This document shows positions 40,530-49,040 of a stretch of DNA of 64,000 bases, in pieces (within the stretch, counting starts at the first letter, position 1; each line of letters opens with the position of its first letter). Position numbers and translations under genes: made by a program. The notes under the pieces were generated by a model. That model was not told the origin of the DNA, made no database searches, and worked only from the letters and a program-made list of their open reading frames with translations. This DNA comes from Neobacillus vireti (GTDB lineage: Bacteria; Bacillota; Bacilli; Bacillales; Cytobacillaceae). The DNA lies in assembly GCF_001026695.1 (NCBI RefSeq), contig NZ_LDNB01000009.1, forward strand, positions 62,001 through 126,000, written 5' to 3'.

Positions 40530-40667
40530 TCATGCCTTCATCCGGTTGGGCAGTTCCTGTATCGATTGGACCACTGCATCTAGCTTGGATTCAATCCGAT
40601 AGAGCAGATAGAGGGTCACAACGATCGGGAATCCGACCTGGCTGATGAATGAAATGATTTCTTCCAC
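40530..40667 (-). CDS. YvrJ family protein
   Basis: This 45-residue protein starts with GTG and has one hydrophobic segment (GFPIVVTLYLLYRIESKL) followed by an amphipathic charged tail, the pattern of the YvrJ family of small Bacillaceae membrane proteins. AAAGGAG stands nine bases before the start. It is the third gene of a minus-strand trio with DUF2922 and DUF1659 proteins, a common arrangement in Bacillus. Function is unknown. Confidence 0.8.
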   Translation of the reverse strand: MEEIISFISQVGFPIVVTLYLLYRIESKLDAVVQSIQELPNRMKA

Positions 40668-40704
40668 GAGTACTCGCTCCTTTCTACCTTAAATGTGTTG
40701 TGAA

Positions 40705-40740
40705 GAAAGGCCGGCTTCGTTTGTTGCGAATCCGGCCTCT
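40705..40740 (-). terminator. GC-rich hairpin between the DUF2922 and YvrJ genes
   Basis: AAAGGCCGG(C)TTCG and its partner CGAAT(C)CCGGCCT form a stable hairpin on the minus strand, followed by TTTC. It probably attenuates transcription before yvrJ. Confidence 0.55.
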
Positions 40741-40746
40741 ACCTTA

Positions 40747-40965
40747 TTAAACAAGTTCGTAATCCGTTACATTGCGTTCGATGACTCGTGCTCCTTTAGC
40801 AGCCGCTAGCTTTCCGCTGGCTGTTGTGAAAACTCCCGATGCAATTATCTGTTCCATCGATTGTTTCACGAGAACTTCATTAATCGGTTCTCTTGGATTA
40901 TCTACCGAAATGCTAGCCGTCTTTCCAAACTCCGTGTCAAATTGTAATACCAATGTTTTCGCCAT
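40747..40965 (-). CDS. DUF2922 family protein
   Basis: A 72-residue soluble small protein with the DUF2922 pattern (AKTLVLQFDTEFGKTASISVDNPREP and VNQ-type middle, ending VIERNVTDYELV). ATG 40965 is preferred, seven bases after GGAGGT. It lies downstream of the DUF1659 gene with the same spacing. Function is unknown. Confidence 0.8.
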   Translation of the reverse strand: MAKTLVLQFDTEFGKTASISVDNPREPINEVLVKQSMEQIIASGVFTTASGKLAAAKGARVIERNVTDYELV

Positions 40966-41007
40966 TTCCTTCACCTCCGATCATCAAAATTCCACCAAGC
41001 CAAACAG

Positions 41008-41226
41008 TTAAGCTAGAATCTCAGTGCTGTCATTGCGTTCCACTTTGTTTAGCGTGTCTTTGCACAAAACAGAGATTGCCTGTGCAGCTTGAAACAACTG
41101 GTCAACCGTTGCTTCTTGTTTCACATTGCTAAACGTTTTAGCTTTGTAAACTGGTTTTCCTTCGTCATTAATCCCCGCTTCAAATACCAAGCGAAGCTTT
41201 GTCCCTAGTAATAATTCCATTGCCAT
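41008..41226 (-). CDS. DUF1659 family protein
   Basis: A 72-residue protein with the DUF1659 pattern: TKLRLVFEAGINDEGKPVYK, KTFSNVKQEAT and a C-terminal helix AAQAISVLCKDTL. ATG 41226 follows GGAGGT by seven bases. It heads the minus-strand trio with the DUF2922 and YvrJ genes. Function is unknown. Confidence 0.8.
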   Translation of the reverse strand: MAMELLLGTKLRLVFEAGINDEGKPVYKAKTFSNVKQEATVDQLFQAAQAISVLCKDTLNKVERNDSTEILA

Positions 41227-41361
41227 TGTCGCCACCTCCTTTCACCTTCTATTTATAGTTTTAGAGTGAAAAAGGACAGGGTGGGGGAAAAATAAATTCC
41301 CGAATAATCTTGTTTCACAACATTGTTCCGCGGAATAGCTCTTAAGGGCTACCAAAAAAAT

Positions 41362-41412
41362 TAAACCAGAAATAACCCAGGGAACTTACCTAGGTTATTT
41401 CTGGTCTTTTCT
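41362..41412. terminator. Bidirectional terminator
   Basis: ACCAGAAATAACC and GGTTATTTCTGGT form a 13-base stem with A-rich sequence before and T-rich sequence after, between the acyltransferase gene and the DUF1659 gene. Confidence 0.7.
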
Positions 41413-41585
41413 GTTTATAAATCCCAACTTTATTCCCCGTTAGCTGCACTTTTGGAGTGGCTGCTACAGAATTTGAGCTGAATGTGACTAACCACATGAT
41501 TTTTCGATCAAACGACCACAGTACCCCGCCGATGTGCCCGCCTACGCGATTTTTTCGAAGGAACGGTCACAATAACCAACCCCAG

Positions 41586-42575
41586 TTAAATTTTTAATTC
41601 AATCAATGGACGAGTATATTTTTGGATGACATAATTTCCTAATAATATACAAAGGCCTAAAGAAAAAACAATTAGCGTTAAGTATTGATTAGATAATCCA
41701 TCTAAAATATCGTCAGAGACGATTGCTTGGATCGATTTAATAATAAATCCGTGTAAGAGATACACATATAAGGTCCGTTGACCAATTATTGTCATTTTAA
41801 ATCCATTGGACGGGACAATGGCCAAAAACCCGTAAATAACTATTACTGTTACAAAATATTGGGAGGCACGAATGAAACCATCCGTCAATCCCTTCATACC
41901 TAAATCAGCATATGGAGTATCACCAAGCAGCCATGGTATGGCATCCTTTGGAAAGAATGCTCCAAATATCAAAATTGTAATAAGGAGAACTGCATATCCA
42001 ATGAATGTTGAATATTTTACTTTCTTAACCCATTTTAAATGTTTGGAATCTAATAAGAACCCTAATAGAAAATAGGGGAAAAATACAAAAGTTCTTGATA
42101 ATGATAAATAACTTCCCACATGATCGAAATAACCAATTCCAATGCCAACTACAACTGCCATAATTAATCCAACCCATTTTAGCCTTGCAAATACATGAAG
42201 GAGAATATTCCAACAGAACAGGCTCAATAAAAACCATAAAGTCCAGTGTGGCTGTAAAAGGTCAATTTTAAGTGCTGATTCTTTTCCGTCCAAATAGTAA
42301 TAAAAAATCGAATAAACTATTTGAAAAATGATGTATGGTAATAAAATCTTCTTTACGGTTTTTAAGAAATAACCTTTCTTATGAAATCCCTTTGAAAAAT
42401 ATCCAGAAATAAGTATAAAGGCTGGCATATGGAAAAGGAATACGACGGAATATAGAGTGAAAAGAATGTTATTGTTACCTTTTAAAGGACTGATAACATG
42501 ACCGAAAACGACTAAAAATATCAAAATGAATTTTGCGTTGTCAAAGTAAAGACTCCTTTTTTTAGAGGAATCCAT
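41586..42575 (-). CDS. Membrane acyltransferase (acyltransferase 3 family)
   Basis: A 329-residue polytopic membrane protein of the Acyl_transf_3 group, with about ten helices. Near the N-terminus are YFDNAKFILIFLVVFGHVISP (catalytic-type His in the first helix) and FHMPAFILISGYFSKG, both family signatures. It probably moves an acetyl or other acyl group onto a cell-surface polysaccharide or lipid. ATG 42575 lies ten bases after GGAGGT; an in-frame TTG at 42593 is less likely. It stands alone. Confidence 0.82.
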   Translation of the reverse strand: MDSSKKRSLYFDNAKFILIFLVVFGHVISPLKGNNNILFTLYSVVFLFHMPAFILISGYFSKGFHKKGYFLKTVKKILLPYIIFQIVYSIFYYYLDGKESALKIDLLQPHWTLWFLLSLFCWNILLHVFARLKWVGLIMAVVVGIGIGYFDHVGSYLSLSRTFVFFPYFLLGFLLDSKHLKWVKKVKYSTFIGYAVLLITILIFGAFFPKDAIPWLLGDTPYADLGMKGLTDGFIRASQYFVTVIVIYGFLAIVPSNGFKMTIIGQRTLYVYLLHGFIIKSIQAIVSDDILDGLSNQYLTLIVFSLGLCILLGNYVIQKYTRPLIELKI

Positions 42576-43056
42576 AATATCGAACACCTCCAAAAAATTT
42601 TCTTAATCCTTTTTTTAAAATCTTAAAAAAATCATATATGAGTATAACTTTTTCCTACCACCTTACAAGGAAAAAGTTATGTAGAAAAGCAAACTAACTC
42701 ATCTTTAAACGCCCTCTTATACTTTACTAAAAGTATGTTACCAAAATATGAAATAAAGGTTAAAAAACCTTAATAAATAATTTGGAGAGAAGATAAAGAA
42801 GAAATAATATAAATTCTTGTCTTAGAATTCATTTTATGTATGTTTCTACTTAAACAAACAGGGCTTGAGTTGAAGATGTGTCCTTTTACCTTTATTCCTT
42901 TGATATACCCTGTTTTTACTGACTTACACCATAAATAAAAAAGGCACCCATAAGGTACCTAAGGAGAGCATGTAACAGGAACTTTAATAGTATATGAAAT
43001 GGTTTAGTATTTGGTAACGGAAATACAAAACCCCCTAAAAGGGGGCTTAGAGAAAA
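42576..43056. other. AT-rich intergenic stretch with the cotD terminator
   Basis: No coding frame is supported. Near the right end CCCCCT (43031-43036) and AGGGGG (43040-43045) form a hairpin that, read on the minus strand, is followed by TTTTG and terminates the cotD-type gene. Confidence 0.5.
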
Positions 43057-43455
43057 TTAATATCCAAATGGACCTGATGGACAACATGGGTTGACTGGAC
43101 ATCCACACATTGTATGTGTTTCACAGCATTCATTTACACATGATTCTGTGTGGGGAAAATAATGTTGATGATTAACATGAAGCTTGTTGACTGTTGTCGT
43201 ATGAGAAGGATGGACATGAGAGACTACTTTATTAAATAAGTTTGTTTTTACATATTGTTGCGCAGGGTCAACTAGTCCTGGGTCATACTGTGTTGGAAAC
43301 ACTTGTGGCGGACAGTATGTTGGCGGACAAGGTGGTGGCGGGCAACATTGGGCTGGCATTGGTTGTACTGGTGCTATCATATTTGGCATCATGTTTGGCA
43401 TCATATTGGGCATCATGTTTGGCATCATGTTTGATGGTGGAAAATTTCTATTCAT
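43057..43455 (-). CDS. cotD: CotD-family spore coat protein
   Basis: This 132-residue protein is rich in Pro, His, Cys and Met. It has an N-terminal stretch of MMPN repeats, a Cys/Pro-rich segment (QCCPPPPCPP), the CotD core VSHVHPSHTTTVNKLHVNHQHYFPHTES and a Cys-rich tail. Such proteins are cross-linked in the inner spore coat. GGAGG precedes the ATG. The MMPN repeat and the length (B. subtilis CotD is about 75) mark an extended variant. Confidence 0.85.
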   Translation of the reverse strand: MNRNFPPSNMMPNMMPNMMPNMMPNMIAPVQPMPAQCCPPPPCPPTYCPPQVFPTQYDPGLVDPAQQYVKTNLFNKVVSHVHPSHTTTVNKLHVNHQHYFPHTESCVNECCETHTMCGCPVNPCCPSGPFGY

Positions 43456-43899
43456 CGGTAAATAACCTCCTTGTGAATTTGTCTTGTGTCACCATTAGTC
43501 TATGTGAACTTTTGTTTGTACGGACTAGTCGTATACCTAATTTAGAAATTTTCAATGAAGCACTCAACGAAGTTTTTGGACACAAAGATATGCAGTAAAG
43601 GGTCGAGATAATTCTAACAAAAGACACCAAATGCAAAGTCCCTTTTTTCGTCTTCAAGTAAAGGGGCTGGATAGTTGATGAAGGTTTGGAAAACTTTGTG
43701 TGGTAAAAAGAGACTAATTAAACTGGATAGTATGGTTTTTTCACAATAAAAAACAGCTCCGTTGAATCATTAACGAAACTTCTTTTTTATATGGGATAGG
43801 GTCGGGAAAATGCGAATTTACACCAACTAGGAAGAAAACAACTCACATTGTTTCAATTTCTTGAATATATTTACATTAGAGAAAGGGTGGGACAATGGT
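43456..43899. other. Gene-free stretch
   Basis: Upstream region of cotD and of a small plus-strand gene. I see no supported coding frame and no clear repeat. A SigK-type promoter for cotD is expected here but was not identified with confidence. Confidence 0.4.
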
Positions 43900-44055
43900 A
43901 TGGACTTAATAATAAAAACTTTGGTTTTTGCAGCTCTGGTTAGGTCTGTAACCAACGATAAAATGACAAGATACCTGTTTATTTTATTAATAATTGTCTT
44001 GCGTATCATAAATTCAAGTGAGAATTTTATTGAAACCAATGAGGCAACTTCATAA
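43900..44055 (+). CDS. Small hypothetical membrane protein
   Basis: A 51-residue frame starting MDLIIKTLVFAALVRSV with one hydrophobic helix near residues 23-35 (RYLFILLIIVLRII) and an acidic tail. AAAGGGTGGG precedes the ATG by about eight bases, which is the main support. No family is recognised. Confidence 0.4.
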   Translation: MDLIIKTLVFAALVRSVTNDKMTRYLFILLIIVLRIINSSENFIETNEATS

Positions 44056-44308
44056 TGTCTTATAAGACTTTTATCAAACTGCTTAGCATTAAATCTTTAA
44101 TCCAACACCTTTCGGAAAGTCATCTCCTTTTTATTACAAAAAAGATTGTGAAAAAGTGTACTGAAACAAAAGGGTGCAAGAGTTTTAGAAGGATGGTAAC
44201 GGCTGCGGTCATTTTTTCATGTTGAAGTAATGGGCTGTTAGTCCAAGAAGGATTTTTCTAGGATATATAGAATTTAATTACTCTAAGTATATTACGAGGA
44301 GGAATATT

Positions 44309-44659
44309 ATGAAAAAGAAATTTGTAATATTGATAACAATTATTTTTTGGTTAATCATAATTCTTCCTTTTGGGGTTTATTTTGGGATTGATGGCTATAT
44401 ACAATATCAACTTAATTCTTTAAAGGATGATACTTATGCCTATTTATTAAAAGAATATAATAAGGACCAAATTCAAAAAATAGAAACTCAACTAACAATA
44501 GGTAGTTATCATTATGCAGCTTTTGTTACGTTTAAAGATGAACCTAAACATGTTTATGAATATAGACGGATTGAAGGTAAGATTAGACAAGGAACTCCTT
44601 TACCTAGTGAAGAAGACGCTCCAAAATATAACCATTTAGAGCCAGATAAAGATAAATAG
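44309..44659 (+). CDS. DUF3139-like membrane-anchored protein
   Basis: This 116-residue protein has an N-terminal membrane helix (residues about 5-28) and a small extracytoplasmic domain of mixed charge with YAYLLKEYNKDQIQKIE and FVTFKDEPKHVYEYRR, a pattern seen in DUF3139 proteins of Bacillus. A strong GAGGAGG site precedes the ATG. Function is unknown. Confidence 0.65.
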   Translation: MKKKFVILITIIFWLIIILPFGVYFGIDGYIQYQLNSLKDDTYAYLLKEYNKDQIQKIETQLTIGSYHYAAFVTFKDEPKHVYEYRRIEGKIRQGTPLPSEEDAPKYNHLEPDKDK

Positions 44660-44689
44660 GCAATAGAGATCCGGTTTAAAAGGCTGCTA

Positions 44690-44722
44690 GATAGCCCCCC
44701 GGTATGTTGCCTGGGGGCTATC
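44690..44722 (+). terminator. GC-rich hairpin after the DUF3139-like gene
   Basis: GATAGCCCCC and GGGGGCTATC pair perfectly across a 13-base loop; no T-run follows. Confidence 0.45.
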
Positions 44723-44732
44723 CACCTGGTAT

Positions 44733-44846
44733 AATCTAACCAATACAGGTAATATCCCTTTAAAACTTTATTCTATATATGCTCCTCCGCAACATCCATC
44801 TGGTACGGTTCATTTAACTAAAGCACAGGCTTTAGCGGCGGAATAA
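44733..44846 (+). pseudogene. C-terminal remnant of a cupin-domain protein
   Basis: The frame reads NLTNTGNIPLKLYSIYAPP followed by QHPSGTVHLTKAQALAAE and a stop, which is the characteristic tail of single-domain cupin proteins (…NTGxxPLKLYxIYxPPxHPxGTVHxTKAEA…). The frame is closed shortly upstream, and no metal-binding cupin motif 1 or start codon is present. The first three quarters of the gene are missing. Confidence 0.65.
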
Positions 44847-44879
44847 TAGAATTCTAATTAATACCTTCTTTTACGAATA

Positions 44880-44915
44880 GGGGCTATACTTCAAAGAGGA
44901 GTATAGCCTTTTTGT
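44880..44915. terminator. Terminator between convergent genes
   Basis: GGGCTATACT and AGTATAGCC pair across a short loop, followed by T5, between the cupin remnant and the minus-strand coat-like gene. Confidence 0.7.
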
Positions 44916-44922
44916 TGTTCCG

Positions 44923-45150
44923 CTAACGGACAGTTGGCGGTCCCCAATATGGAATACCATAAGGAACAAAACCTGTAGTTGGTTGCTGAATATATGGTAT
45001 TAAGTGATTCTGATTTGGAAAATGATGATTGGAATGATGATGATTGGAATGGTAGCTAGAAGGAGTGTGACTGAGAACTTTATGATTATATTGAGCAATA
45101 CAAGCTTCAGGATGTCCAGGCATTGGACCAGTTGTGATATGATGAGTCAA
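44923..45150 (-). CDS. His/Pro-rich small protein, possible spore coat component
   Basis: This 75-residue frame starts with TTG 45150 (GTG 45159 possible) after AGAGGTG. It is rich in His, Ser, Asn and Pro (SSYHSNHHHSNHHFPNQ) and ends in PYGIPYWGPPTVR, a composition typical of small coat or exosporium-associated proteins. No named family is recognised. Confidence 0.5.
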   Translation of the reverse strand: MTHHITTGPMPGHPEACIAQYNHKVLSHTPSSYHSNHHHSNHHFPNQNHLIPYIQQPTTGFVPYGIPYWGPPTVR

Positions 45151-45244
45151 TTCCCACACCTCTAAAAATTAGTTTTACTTTATATTATGAGTGTCAATTA
45201 ACTTGGTTTGTATTATCAAATAAATTCCCAAAAAAATAAACGAA

Positions 45245-45690
45245 TTCATCATTGTTTAACTGACAAAAATTTTGGACGTTAATTTGAATTAATCCTATAA
45301 CAGTGGGCTTTTCGGCGTATTTAATCAAATGTTTATTTAACTGACAAAATTTTTACCAGCCAAAGCCGTTGAATCTCAAAATAGCGGGTTTCGTGACCAA
45401 TTTAATCAAACGTTTGATTTGTTTTTCTGAAGGCAATTGTATCGAGAGGTGTCAATTCCTGAAGAGAGAAGATAATAATGCTGGAATGGATTCAGACAAT
45501 AAACCAACTTTCGCTAATTTTTTTTCAAATTATAGCGTGAAATCGATGATCTCACTGGCTTTCGCAGCAATTTAAATAAACGTTTGATTAACTGACAAAA
45601 TTTTTGTCCGCTAAACTGCAATAATCCCAATGTATCACGGTTCCTAGCAAATTTAAATAAACGTTTGTATGGTTTAACCCATGTAGAAAA
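45245..45690. repeat. Cluster of degenerate palindromic repeats
   Basis: About five copies of a unit with core TTTAATCAAACGTTTGATTA followed by ACTGACAAAATTTTT occur at 45253, 45320-45357, 45401-45420, 45571-45611 and 45652-45670. The spacers of about 45 bases also resemble each other (AATC…GGGTTTCG…CAA). The core AATCAAACGTTTGATT at 45404-45419 is a perfect 16-base palindrome. Another copy lies at 40353-40370. The span codes for nothing convincing. Confidence 0.65.
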
Positions 45691-45787
45691 TTGGTGAATG
45701 AACACAAACTTGAAGGTTTTGCATTTTTTCCAGTTAACGTTTGAGAATTATGGTGGCACTGTCATCGCCCGGTTTTTTCAGGAAAAA

Positions 45788-45830
45788 AGGGTCAGTCCTC
45801 CGCCGCTTTAACACATCGGGCGACTGACCC
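45788..45830. repeat. Inverted repeat GGGTCAGTC/GACTGACCC
   Basis: A perfect 9-base inverted repeat (45789-45797 and 45822-45830) with a 24-base loop. It is of the GGTCAGACC-like type often seen as dispersed repeats in Bacillus intergenic DNA. Confidence 0.45.
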
Positions 45831-45936
45831 CACATTTAGGGGCTGTTTCATCGTCCTCTAGCCATCTTTAACATCCCTTTAACATCCCAAATCCTGAAGT
45901 TCTCGATAAACTCTATGATAATGTTGCTCTTCATGT

Positions 45937-46089
45937 CTACCCTCTAATCATCGGTATCAAATAACTTATAATAAACCACATTATTCCGAAAAAAATAATT
46001 AGATAAGCAGCATATTTTATAAAAGTAGAAGCTACTTTACTGGAATCGGACTTCCTTTCAGTCCTTTCGACTTCCTTATGTTCGTCCAT
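45937..46089 (-). CDS. Small single-helix membrane protein
   Basis: A 50-residue protein with a charged N-terminus (MDEHKEVERTERKSDSSK) and one long membrane helix (YAAYLIIFFGIMWFIISYLIP). A good AAGGAGATG site precedes the ATG, and the frame is clean from start to stop. It resembles small conserved Bacillaceae membrane proteins with a charged head and one helix. Function is unknown. Confidence 0.65.
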   Translation of the reverse strand: MDEHKEVERTERKSDSSKVASTFIKYAAYLIIFFGIMWFIISYLIPMIRG

Positions 46090-46224
46090 TATTAACATCT
46101 CCTTCGTAAGAGTTTTTTACTTAAATACCCTTCCGTAGGAAAAATAAACTAGGTGCCTGTCACAACCGGAATTTTGTCGAAGAATGATAGGTTTTTAGAA
46201 GGTTAGAAAATGATAAAATAAGAT

Positions 46225-46360
46225 TGCAACTAGAAAACAAGAAAACCACCCAGCGCCGTCGCAAGCATAAGAGTGGTTCTCAAAAATAAATAACTCCACA
46301 ACGACCACCCTGACGGTAGAAGTTGCGGGGAGAAGTGTTACCGGCACTTCTCTTTTTTAA
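46225..46360 (+). ncRNA. Structured leader or small RNA ending in a terminator
   Basis: Three stacked inverted pairs are visible: AACCAC (about 46243) with GTGGTT (about 46273); CTCCACAAC (about 46291) with GTTGCGGGGAG (about 46321); and a closing terminator GAGAAGTG/CACTTCTC followed by six T (46329-46357). The terminator ends 56 bases before the LURP-one-like gene. This could be a cis-acting attenuator or riboswitch-like element, or an independent small RNA. No known RNA family was recognised. Confidence 0.45.
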
Positions 46361-46412
46361 TATATATCCATTATACACAAAAAAATTCCCTTTGTATCAA
46401 AGGAGGCATAGT

Positions 46413-46907
46413 ATGAAAGAATTTTATATAAAGCAGAAGGTTTTCAGTCTAGGCGGAAAATTTACAGTAAAGGATCAGCAGGAGAAGGATGTTTATTATG
46501 TGGAGGGCAGTTTTATGCAAATTCCAAAGACATTCTCCATTATGAATACAGCAAGAGATGAAGTTGCGCTCATTACCAAAAAGGTGTTTAGTTTTCTGCC
46601 GAAGTTTTTTGTTGAGGTGAATGGTCGAGAGGTGTTAACGATTAAGAAGGAGTTTTCTTTCTTAAAAGCACGCTATACGATTGATGCGGCAGGCATTGAA
46701 GTACATGGTAATTGGTGGGATATGGATTTTCAGGTATTACAGTATGGCGAAGTCGTCGGTAACGTGAGCAAGAAGTGGTTCACTTGGGGCGATAGCTACA
46801 AGGTTCAAATATTGAATGAAGAGAGGGAAGCCATCATTATTGCGCTCGTTGTCGCAATAGATTGTGTGAAGGCTGACCACGCAGCTGCTTCTTCAGCAGC
46901 GACTTAA
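46413..46907 (+). CDS. LURP-one-related (YxjI-like) protein
   Basis: A 164-residue protein of the LURP-one-related/tubby-like fold: repeated short beta strands such as FYIKQKVFSLGGKFTVKD, ITKKVFSFLPKFFVEVNG and VSKKWFTWGDSYKVQI, then a terminal helix IIIALVVAIDCVKAD. ATG 46413 follows AGGAGG. Family members may bind membranes or phospholipids, but the bacterial role is unknown. It lies directly after the structured leader. Confidence 0.82.
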   Translation: MKEFYIKQKVFSLGGKFTVKDQQEKDVYYVEGSFMQIPKTFSIMNTARDEVALITKKVFSFLPKFFVEVNGREVLTIKKEFSFLKARYTIDAAGIEVHGNWWDMDFQVLQYGEVVGNVSKKWFTWGDSYKVQILNEEREAIIIALVVAIDCVKADHAAASSAAT

Positions 46908-46975
46908 CGTAGGGGCCGTCCAATATAAAAGGCTGACGGGTTTTCTATAGGAATTCAAAATTAATAATAACATTA

Positions 46976-47013
46976 AGGCCCGACTAGCTCCTATCCACTA
47001 GTCGGGCCTGTTT
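46976..47013 (+). terminator. Intrinsic terminator
   Basis: AGGCCCGACTAG and CTAGTCGGGCCT form a perfect 12-base stem followed by GTTT, after the LURP-one-like gene. Confidence 0.7.
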
Positions 47014-47106
47014 CACACAAAACTTCCGATTGTCCCCTTAGAGAACCGTCCCCGTGGTACCTTGCATTCTTTAGGAGAAAGTGATATAGTTATCTTCGGT
47101 AATCAT

Positions 47107-47127
47107 TTAGTTACTCTGGGTAACTAA
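47107..47127 (+). promoter_or_regulatory. Inverted-repeat operator of the MarR gene
   Basis: TTAGTTAC and GTAACTAA form a perfect 8+5+8 inverted repeat ending 15 bases before the MarR start codon, as expected for an autoregulatory MarR site. Confidence 0.65.
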
Positions 47128-47142
47128 AAAGGAGGATTTAGT

Positions 47143-47568
47143 TTGGAAGGTTATTTACAGCGTTTTTTAGCTTTATATAGACCGGTAATTACGAGATTGA
47201 ACGAGCTGATGAGTAACTATGGCATCACGTATTCACAATGGATTGTCATTTATCATTTGAAACATCGCGGTGCTTCTACATTGGTCGAAATTGCAGTTCA
47301 ACATGAGGTTGAAAAACCAACCATTACAAGACGTGTCAAGAAATTAATGGATCTTGGCATTGTTGAACAAATTTTAGGTAATGATAAACGGGAAAAAATT
47401 ATTCAATTAACGGATATCGGCGAGAACATTTATCGCGATATTCGTAAAGACATCACAGAACTGGAATTTCGTATTATGGAGAACATTCCAGAGCATGAAC
47501 GTAAAATCGCGTACGAAATTTTTCCGAAAATCAATGATAATCTTAAGAAAGAAAGGGAGCTTCATTAA
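47143..47568 (+). CDS. MarR-family transcriptional regulator
   Basis: A 141-residue MarR regulator with a central winged HTH (LVEIAVQHEVEKPTITRRVKKLMDLGIVEQ, then the wing NDKREKIIQLT). TTG start after AGGAGG. Its stop overlaps the start of the MFS gene by one base (TAATG), so both are co-transcribed and probably co-repressed through the inverted repeat just upstream. Confidence 0.88.
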   Translation: MEGYLQRFLALYRPVITRLNELMSNYGITYSQWIVIYHLKHRGASTLVEIAVQHEVEKPTITRRVKKLMDLGIVEQILGNDKREKIIQLTDIGENIYRDIRKDITELEFRIMENIPEHERKIAYEIFPKINDNLKKERELH

Positions 47569-48764
47569 TGCAACATACGAAATTATGGACAAAGGATTTT
47601 ATTATTGTCTCACTTATTAACTTTCTTCTCACTTTAGTTTTCTATTTACTCGTTGTAACCATTGCGACATTTGCGATTGATGAATATCATGCAACGGTTA
47701 GTCAATCTGGGCTTGTCAGTGGTGTATTCATCATCGGTGCACTGATTGGCCGCTTCGTCTGCGGCAGCATTATCGATAAAATTGGGCGCAAACGACTACT
47801 AATTATCGGTACTATTTTATTTATTGCGATGACAGCACTATATTCCGTGCCTCTTGGCATCGGTTTTTTAATTTTATTGCGTCTCCTTCACGGAATTACA
47901 CATGGGATGGCAAGTACAGCTGCTGGTACAGTCGTGGCACAAATTATTCCGGCGCCGCGCAGAGCAGAAGGAATCAGCTATTATAGCATGAGTACAACGC
48001 TTGCTACAGCGCTCGGACCATTTATTGGTCTTTATATGCTGCATAGTACAACCTTCCCTGTTATCTTTACATTATGCTTAATTTTAGGTGTCATTTGTTT
48101 TATTATCGGTCTCATTTTAAAAGTGCCTGTTGCGATCCAAAAAACACCTGTACAACAAAATGAGAAAAAATCAGGCATCTCAATTAAAAACTTTATCGAA
48201 CCAAAAGCGGTACCAATTGGAATTATTATCTTACTTCTTGGTTTTGGTTATTCAAGTGTTTTAACTTACATTAATTTTTACGCAACGGAAATTAATCTTG
48301 TTACTGCCGCAAGCTTCTTCTTCCTTGTATATTCCATTATCGCGCTTGTTTCGCGTCCGTTCTCAGGACCTTTAATGGACAACAAGGGCGCCAATATCAT
48401 TATGTATCCAGCGTTTATTTTATATGCGATTAGTATGTATATGTTAAGTGTTGCGGGTAGTAGTTGGGTACTTCTTCTTGCCGGCGCCGTTATGGGTCTA
48501 GGATTTGGAAACATGCAATCTGCTACACAAGCAATTGCGATTAAAGAAACGCCGCCAGCTCGAATGGGACTTGCAACGTCAACATACTTCATCTTCTACG
48601 ATGCAGGACTGGGTCTTTCACCATATTTACTCGGTTACATCACGCCATATACAGGCTATGCGAAAATGTATGCTATTATGGCCGTGGTCATTCTTGTAAC
48701 TGGAGTGCTTTATTTCTTCCTACATGGCTTAAAAGAAACCCATCTCCGGAAATTAGCACACTAA
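47568..48764 (+). CDS. MFS transporter (probable drug or small-molecule efflux)
   Basis: A 398-residue, 12-helix major facilitator with the loop 2-3 motif GRFVCGSIIDKIGRKRLLI and a central cytoplasmic loop of about 20 residues. Pairing with a MarR repressor in one operon suggests export of a toxic compound. The substrate is not readable. Confidence 0.88.
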   Translation: MQHTKLWTKDFIIVSLINFLLTLVFYLLVVTIATFAIDEYHATVSQSGLVSGVFIIGALIGRFVCGSIIDKIGRKRLLIIGTILFIAMTALYSVPLGIGFLILLRLLHGITHGMASTAAGTVVAQIIPAPRRAEGISYYSMSTTLATALGPFIGLYMLHSTTFPVIFTLCLILGVICFIIGLILKVPVAIQKTPVQQNEKKSGISIKNFIEPKAVPIGIIILLLGFGYSSVLTYINFYATEINLVTAASFFFLVYSIIALVSRPFSGPLMDNKGANIIMYPAFILYAISMYMLSVAGSSWVLLLAGAVMGLGFGNMQSATQAIAIKETPPARMGLATSTYFIFYDAGLGLSPYLLGYITPYTGYAKMYAIMAVVILVTGVLYFFLHGLKETHLRKLAH

Positions 48765-48808
48765 AAAAACTCAAATAAATTCTGTCAAATAGACAGGAGA
48801 ATAAAAAA

Positions 48809-48858
48809 ATGATAAACAGCTTGAGCCTTGAATTTTAAGGGCGCAAGCTGTTTATCAT
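48809..48858 (+). terminator. Long hairpin after the MFS gene
   Basis: ATGATAAACAGCTTG and CAAGCTGTTTATCAT are perfect 15-base inverted arms with a 20-base spacer. The T-run is weak (TTTGG). Confidence 0.5.
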
Positions 48859-49040
48859 TTGGATTAGTGGGGTGAGCCCCACGATATGTTTCTCTTTTTC
48901 TTGTTCAATCAGCAAGTTGTATTGCTTGGGCTTAGGGATTAAGAAGGGATTGCTGTGGCTATCTTATTTTAGTCAGTTAAAAAAGGGTTTTTCTATACAT
49001 GTATAGAATAGGTAGTTATATTTGTTAAGGTGGTGTTTTG

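Noticed and set aside
45369-45575. Short plus-strand frame inside the palindromic repeat cluster
   Set aside because: It covers repeat sequence, has no ribosome site and no plausible protein features.
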